From: Lingula anatina
Taxonomy: Eukaryota > Brachiopoda > Lingulata > Lingulida > Lingulidae
NCBI RefSeq assembly: GCF_001039355.2
Contig: NW_019774192.1
Coordinates: forward strand, 559,895 to 597,671
Length of the DNA stretch: 37,777 nt
Reading direction: 5' to 3'
Shown here: piece after piece, positions 30,928 through 37,777 of the stretch
How positions within the stretch are numbered: the stretch's first letter is position 1
How the letters are laid out: each line of letters opens with the position of its first letter
The notes under the pieces: model-generated
Told to the model about the DNA's origin: nothing
The model's input: the letters and a program-made list of their open reading frames with translations, nothing else
Databases searched by the model: none
Program-made: the position numbers and the translations under genes

Positions 30928-31425
30928 TTAGCTGTGAAATATAATTTATTTACCTGGTGTTACAAATCTTTTCACATGCAAATTTGACACATTATTTGGT
31001 ATATTTCTTTTTCTACACACCTTATAAAGCTGTCTTAATTTCATATAAAAATTTTTGCATAAGTATTTGTTCACATATTGTAAATTTCTGACACATTTGA
31101 TTACATTAAAAACCACATAATATTGGAGGGGGGGATAAAATTATCATGTCACATGAAAAATGCAAAAATGAGATTTTTCTTTTAAATGTGCTTAAGTTTA
31201 ATCATTATCACATTCATTGTTTTCAGTTTGCAATTCATCTTTGATCTAGTCATTGGAATGTTGGTGCCCTACTGGTGGCTGCTGATTCCGGTTTCATTAA
31301 ATATTAGGTTCTACATTATTGTATATGTGGACCTATTTCTTGATCTTTTGTACCTTTTGCATTTTTTGCATCTTTTCTTATGTGAATGTATGTTTTTGTT
31401 GCGAAATTGGATATCGAGAGTTTGA

Positions 31426-32290
31426 CTTTTATATAATGTTTTGGTAGCTAAATTTGGAGTTGCAGGTGAAGTGCTATTCACTATGCAATAAATCGGCTGT
31501 TAAATAAAGTACCGGATATTATTAAGTTGTTTTTAACATATTCTGAAATATTAATTTATTTTAAACTACCAAAGACTAATTATTTTCATTTGTAATCTTT
31601 TCTTGGCATAACAGTATATTTAGGGAGGCTGTTTTTCTCTCATGTTCATATGAAGCTGAAGGTCCAGGTTCTTGATTTCTACTGTATTTCAATAAAAGAC
31701 TATAATTATATATATACTTAAGAAATGAGTAAACGGAAACCAGAGTTTTATGTGTGTGTGTGTCTGCAAGTTAGAGTTGGTTTAACTAAAATTTAACTAA
31801 AAATATATTCAGATTTAAATACCACGTTAGTTTAACAATTTTTACAAATCCCAGAAAGTTAAGGTTGTGTAACGTGTGTAGAGCCTTAATTTGTCATATT
31901 CGATATTAACAATGATATCCAAGTGACAACAATGTCTAGTATTATTGTATTATTTTAAGAAGCGAATATTGAAATTCCTGTAACATTGAAAGTAATTTAC
32001 ATTGTAAATTATATAATAAATTTTTTGAGAGGGAAGATGTCAGACTTTTCAGTATTTTTTTTGCATAGATTTTGTAATATCTTATTTTTCACTACCGATC
32101 AATGATGTCCGAGTGACAACAAGTGCTAATCTAGTCTATTAAAGTGTGTGTTTACCGCGTACTCTAATTTTCTCCTGTAGGCGGCGCGGGCTGCCTTCAA
32201 CAAAGGTTATAATTACAATTCTGTTTGGTGAGATATTGTCCCATGTTTTCTAAAAATCTTGGTAAAATAAGTCTAGACTATTAGGCGTTT
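31426..32290. other. 3' flank of BFAR copy 2, no gene seen
   Basis: Parts of 31610-31930 match the flank after copy 1 (23895-24310). The end of the duplicated unit is near 32100. Nothing else was recognised. Confidence 0.45.
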
Positions 32291-32304
32291 GGTTCTCCTT
32301 CAAA

Positions 32305-32653
32305 TTGCACACTTCAACTCACGCCACGGGTGCTCAGTTGGTTTATTATCAGGAATCAAAAATGGTTTCTGCAGCCTCAGAACATTGGGTTTCTGCAACA
32401 ACTCACTCATCAGACGAGAACTACAAAAATTGGTTAACTATCTACAGGAACAAGTTGGATTTGCTGAAAAAAAAGGTATTTCTTGTTTGCCTTCGATGGT
32501 CAAAAGCGGGCACGAGGATATGTTGCAGAATGCTTTTTGGAAGGTGTGTGCAGAATAATATCGCCTAAGGTGGCAGGTCACTCCACGTTTGGAGAGCAAT
32601 CCAAGCCCATGGATTTAGTACATTGTTCTTGCCGGAACAGAACGTTATTTTAA
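32305..32653 (+). pseudogene. Unrecognised frameshifted coding relic
   Basis: From 32305 a frame is open (SDENYKNWLTIYRNKLDLL) to a run of eight A at 32467-32474. A different frame then reads YFLFAFDGQKRARGYVAECF and continues to HCSCRNRTLF and TAA at 32651. Composition on both sides of the A run looks protein-like, so a slippage frameshift in a former exon or retroposed gene is likely. I do not recognise the family. Confidence 0.35.
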
Positions 32654-32704
32654 CGTGTTCTTCTCCAGTCTCTTTCCGCTTTTGGTGATATCTTCATGAT
32701 ATTT

Positions 32705-33293
32705 CTAACCATCGACACAGGTCACGGAACCACGAGAACCTACAAGAAGGTTTAATACCTTAAAACTATAAAAGTGATAACCTTCGCCTTACATACAATA
32801 TTGTGACGAGCTATCGTTGCATCACTTTCATTTTGCCTGTTTTCAAGTGTGATCCGTACAGTGCGAATCTGATATATTCTTGCTGTACAATTTTGAGACC
32901 ACTTACAGTCGAACGACTATTATGTTTATTTTAAGTAAACAAAAGCTTATGCCTACTAACTGTGGTTGTTGCCTTTTCATTTTCTATTTAGGTAAGCTAT
33001 CCAATTTCAACATCTCAGGTGATATCAGGTGTATGAAGAATAATAGAGCTGTTTTCATGCGACTCACCGTGCTTTTTGGCGGCATCGTCGCATAATTTCT
33101 TAAACTTCCCGCTGGAGACCAGTTTGGTGTATCCTGCGTTCCATTTTGAGTTGAAATCGTTGTCTTTCCGTGTCATCATCCCACTGCCGGACAACATGCA
33201 AGAAAACCCAGCCCCGGGAACTTGTTCCACCTCGGGGTTGGCTCTTGATGCATAATCCGCCATGCTTAGTGGAGTCACGAAGGTCGCTTCTAT
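32705..33293 (-). CDS. Last two exons of a second solute-binding family 3-like gene
   Basis: Exon 33293-33068 lies between an acceptor (ACAAATATATAG) and donor (GTGAGT) and encodes IEATFVTPLSMADYAS through WNAGYTKLVSSGKFKKLCDD to KKHG. This matches the C-terminal lobe of type 3 extracellular binding proteins, where a variable-length W-N-x-G-x-x-K-L-x-x-S-G-x-F-x-x-L-C helix is typical. It enters in phase 0, exactly the phase in which copy 1 and the orphan exon end. The proposed terminal exon 32739-32705, after CTTGTAG, completes the split Gly codon and adds SRGSVTCVDG and TAG. The Cys could pair with the one in KKLCDD. The 5' exons of this copy should lie to the right, but sequence there is taken by a repeat and ADH exons on the other strand. 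Confidence 0.75.
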
Positions 33294-33477
33294 CTATATA
33301 TTTGTGAAGAAAAACGGAGTACATTTACTTTGCACCAAACATGTATGAGTAGCATACTCTTATTCACTGGAAAATGAAATGTCTCATCGTCATTTATGAA
33401 TTTAAATATGCTAATTCGGCTGTAATATATGACAAAGTCAAATTCCGTTTTCTCAACAATGTCTCAAGAACACTGAT

Positions 33478-33700
33478 AGTTAGGCGGATAAGTCCATTTT
33501 TTGTCCAGAATTGTGCAAAAGTTGATAAAAGCATGAAACTTTCCACGATGAAAGACCATTGGGTATTAGTCAATTTTGGATCGTGGGGCAACTCCAAAAT
33601 TCATTACTACCTGGGTGGGCAGCTTAGCTAAAATACGCTGACTCAGCGTTTTTATACGTACGAAGATTTCATCAAAACAAGAGCTGCTTTGTATGTATTA
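33478..33700. repeat. 223-bp direct repeat, left copy
   Basis: The segment from GTTAGGCGGATAAGTCC to GAGCTGCTTTGTATGTAT is almost identical to 36273-36495 (about five differences). It abuts the solute-binding intron homology on the left and a single N on the right. Confidence 0.95.
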
Positions 33701-33701
33701 N
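33701..33701. other. Single ambiguous base at a repeat-gene junction
   Basis: The N stands between the end of the 223-bp repeat and the polypyrimidine tract of the first ADH exon seen. This is where a collapsed gap or misjoin would fall. Confidence 0.9.
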
Positions 33702-33702
33702 G

Positions 33703-35321
<1,619 letters not shown>

Positions 35322-35411
35322 TGATTGAACTCTGTAGGGACTCTTCATGAATGCAGCCAGATTAACACGCCTTCTCGTTTCTAACATATTTGATAATCTC
35401 CCACTTTTCTG

Positions 35412-36272
35412 CATTTTTTTTTTTTTTTTGAATGCATTTATTCACTCAAAGAAAAAAAGAAAATATACATATATAATGAAATATTTAAACAGATAATCAA
35501 AAATTAAATGCATATAATATTGATGATAATTACAGTAATTAAATACTGATAAATAAAAAAGAACATAAATATATAGAAATACTTTCACTCACTCATCCAT
35601 CCATACCTGCTACACGTATACATGCTTGTTGTGAGCTACATATCAGCAACTAGAGGTGGACATTTTAACATGTTATGGTAATGGAATGCATTTCCATTTT
35701 GTATTGAACCTATCTTCTTTTCCTGTCTTTATAGCAATGTATTTTTCTATTTTCTTCTTCTTACTATGAAAATGCAGAAACAGTTCAAAATCATAGACTG
35801 ATAGATTTTCTGAATTTTTGTTTATAAATTGTTCAGGAGGCATAAAATCTTATACAATTAATTATACAAAAATTTATTAAATAATACAAAAATTTAAATA
35901 TTTTGCACACTGGTCGCTAGACAAACACCCGTACATTATAGTTTTTTCATTTTTTCTGAAGTGAATGGTATTATTTGGAGTGTTCCACCAGTTTTCAAAT
36001 GCAATCCAAAAGTTTCTTGTGCGTACACATTCCACAAAACGATGTATTATTGGTTCTTTCATATGGCAGTTAATACATCCTGGGCTAGTAACTATTTTCA
36101 TTTTGAACAGTGTGGAGTTTGTGTACAGCACATTGTGAATTATTCTGTATTGCATTGCTTGTCGTTTAGTTTCTTTGACAGACTCAAATGGCATCAAGAA
36201 ACCTCTCTGCCTGATTTGAAAATAAGCAAACTTGCTGTGGGTAAATTTATTATATTTCTTTCTATTAGCTTA
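35412..36272 (-). mobile_element. 5'-truncated LINE (non-LTR retrotransposon)
   Basis: On the minus strand a frame open from about 36270 to 35877 reads VKETKRQAMQYRIIHNVLY and CINCHMKEPIIHRFVEC. This is the C-x2-C ... H-x4-C zinc-finger region found after the reverse transcriptase of many LINEs. An AT-rich 3' UTR follows to an A-tail (T17 on the plus strand, about 35414-35430). The 5' part is missing, as is usual for LINE copies. It lies directly against the right copy of the 223-bp repeat. Confidence 0.75.
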
Positions 36273-36495
36273 TTAGTTAGGCGGATAAGTCCATTTTTTG
36301 TCCAGAATTGTGCAAAAGTTGATAAAAGCATGAAACTTTCCACGATGAAAGACCATTGGGTATTAGTCAATTTTGGATCGTGGGGCAACTCCAAAATTCA
36401 TTAGTACCCGGGTGGGCAGCTTTCCTAAAATACGCTGACTCAGCGTTTTTATACGTACGAAGATTTCATCAAAACAAGAGCTGCTTTGTATGTAT
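36273..36495. repeat. 223-bp direct repeat, right copy
   Basis: This is the partner of 33478-33700, in the same orientation. Together they bracket the ADH exons and the LINE fragment. Confidence 0.95.
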
Positions 36496-37609
36496 GATTT
36501 AAATTATGATTACATGTATAAATTTGAGACTCATACACTCACTGTGCACATATATGACAGCAATGACGTCATGATGACGTCACTGAATGATATTTTACAA
36601 TACAAAAAGACGGATGTCTACTCACGGAAACACTGGTGAAATGGATATATTATTTTCAATATAAGAACATGCTAAAAAAGACATCGTCACATGTTTTATT
36701 CCTGTTAAAAGAGATAGTGTACAATAGCTGACCCAATTCGGGGTCGCCACGCCTTGACATGATGCGCGTGTTGTGTATTACAATAAATCAAAGTTTTGCT
36801 ATATTTCTTTGTTGTTTTGTCCTTTTAAAAATATTTCTTATATTAATCTCAATTTGTATTTGAAGTTATACCCAAGTATATTTGATTAGACAAAACTACT
36901 GGTAGCTATGGAACTGGGTCTACAATGTAAGTTGCTACCACAAAGGCCTTCGGGTAATATGCTCTAAAATTTGGCGGGAGATGTTCCATTTCTTTCGATG
37001 TGGACTGTTGCTACAAATGTGGTCAAGGGGATGATCTAAAACAGGTGAGTAACTTGATGCAAGGGAGGATTACGTGCGAAACACTTCATTTCCTTCTGCA
37101 CAGGATCAAACACGAATGAAGTTGTATCTAGTATTTAAAGAGTTAAAGATAACACCCGCGATACCGATCATTATTGAAATCTGCCACGCGGTATGTCCCG
37201 CGTTATGATATTAGGTTTTGAAGCGGGATTTGCATTGTAATGGCTTACTTTTTAAAGCAGTCAGCGTCAGGATTCTTAGGAGACAACCGTTTTTATCATC
37301 GTTTTTACAAGTCTATAAACGGTTACCTGGGAGGCGGGGGTTAATGATCTAATTAAGCTTTGAAAAATAATGAAAATAATGATCTAAATTGCTGTCAAAT
37401 GTCGTTGTTTTAGCTTTTCACTTTGTACGCTAAGCTAGGGGTCTGGAATTTTCTACTCTTTGTAGACTAGTGAAAATGATTATACAAATGAATGAACCCT
37501 TTTAAAATGTTAATTAAAATGATTGTTTATCTAGTGGTAAATAGTAAATCCGGGAATATATTTTTGCGCTGTTCTAGAACAACCATACGGAAAAATCGTG
37601 GGACTAAGA
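36496..37609. other. Stretch without an assigned gene
   Basis: A possible exon edge is seen at about 36990-37045 (GATGTGGACTGTTGCTACAA, ending ACAG|GTGAGT), which could be a 5' exon of the ORF at 37610, but I cannot connect them. The last ADH exon was searched for here and not found. Confidence 0.35.
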
Positions 37610-37777
37610 ATGGAAACAGCAAAAGAAGTCGATTGGGAACTTTGTTTTCTATGTCAGAAAAGCACAGAGGAATCCCTTATTTGCCCAGACCGTTCTACAA
37701 ACAGCTCCTTAGGGGCAGGCTACAAGTCACTAGCACAGAATCTTATTGAATTCGAGAAGCTAGGTCTCCGTAAAGTT
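37610..37777 (+). CDS. Start of an unrecognised cysteine-motif ORF, cut by the window end
   Basis: From ATG at 37610 the frame stays open for 56 codons to the window edge: METAKEVDWELCFLCQKS, then SLICPDRS, then LAQNLIEFEKLGL. The pattern W-x-L-C-x-L-C-Q ... L-x-C-P ... Y-x-x-L-A-x-N-x-x-x-F resembles the N terminus of large uncharacterised proteins that are multicopy in cnidarians and molluscs. I recall this as a general pattern, not a named domain. CTGTTCTAG at 37568-37576 could be a splice acceptor, so the coding region may begin earlier. Confidence 0.5.
   Translation, partial: METAKEVDWELCFLCQKSTEESLICPDRSTNSSLGAGYKSLAQNLIEFEKLGLRKV

Larger units (their letters stand above)
27740..31425 (+). 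pseudogene. BFAR-like RING-SAM gene, copy 2 (broken)
   Basis: Exons correspond one to one with copy 1: about 27740-28231, 28635-28881, 29176-29398, 29745-29896, 30132-30298, 30566-30762 and 31227-31425. The ATG at 27785 is followed after a few codons by inserted element sequence with a stop. The RING then shows a 4-base deletion (CCAACAACAACTGTGG against CCAACAACATTGAACTGTGG in copy 1), which breaks the frame before the CGH motif. Exon 4 has TAG at 29852-29854 where copy 1 has CAG, and its donor is GC (AAG|GCAAGT). Exon 5 lacks one base (ACTTTTCC against ATTTTATCC). Yet this copy keeps the post-RING segment WVGHPKVNINLR and the longer exon 2 that vertebrate BFAR also has, so it preserves the older architecture. 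Confidence 0.88.

Noticed and set aside
32289-32558. Possible exons of the ADH gene upstream of 33717
   Set aside because: None of the zinc-binding N-terminal ADH motifs appears in any frame between 32290 and 33716.
36194-36394. Minus-strand frame shared with 33394-33597
   Set aside because: The shared part is simply the 223-bp direct repeat. The frame changes at the repeat edges.

Overview
This is an AT-rich, intron-rich animal genome window. It probably comes from a lophotrochozoan invertebrate such as a bivalve mollusc, but that is inference: the evidence is the gene types, the long repeat-filled introns, and the mix of microsatellites, MITE-like elements and decayed retroelements. Nothing suggests bacterial DNA. 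Genes were assembled by eye from short exons whose splice sites and phases agree. Most long single-frame ORFs are chance or intronic.

Region 1 (about 4.3-8.3 kb) holds a minus-strand gene for a membrane-anchored protein with an extracellular solute-binding domain of family 3, the bacterial amino-acid-binding fold. Six exons run from 7609 down to 4307. The expected next exon is absent, and a terminal-inverted-repeat element (about 2.6-4.1 kb) lies where it should be. One orphan exon of a paralogue is on the plus strand at 8184-8308. The last two exons of another paralogue are on the minus strand at 33293-32705.

Region 2 (about 12.2-32.1 kb) is a diverged tandem segmental duplication. Each unit carries a broken Ty3/gypsy-like retroelement followed by a BFAR-like gene (RING, SAM and several transmembrane helices; in vertebrates an ER-membrane apoptosis regulator and ubiquitin ligase). 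Copy 1 (17915-23859) has seven coding exons that join in frame to 418 residues, but it has lost the segment after the RING finger. Copy 2 (27740-31425) keeps that segment but is a pseudogene: an element inserted in exon 1, frameshifts in exons 1 and 5, and a nonsense codon in exon 4. Copy 1 is lengthened by nested elements, mainly in intron 6 (20.5-23.7 kb).

Region 3 (33.7-35.2 kb) contains four middle exons of a class III alcohol dehydrogenase (S-nitrosoglutathione / S-hydroxymethylglutathione dehydrogenase). The 5' exons are missing and a single N lies 16 bases before the first exon, so a misassembly is possible. A near-identical 223-bp direct repeat flanks the exons, and a truncated LINE lies downstream. 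The window ends inside the start of an unrecognised cysteine-containing ORF (37610 onward).

The genes show no shared pathway. The main points of interest are the animal solute-binding gene family, the evolution of the duplicated BFAR genes, and several short inverted-repeat element families, one of which has both an occupied and an empty target site within the window.
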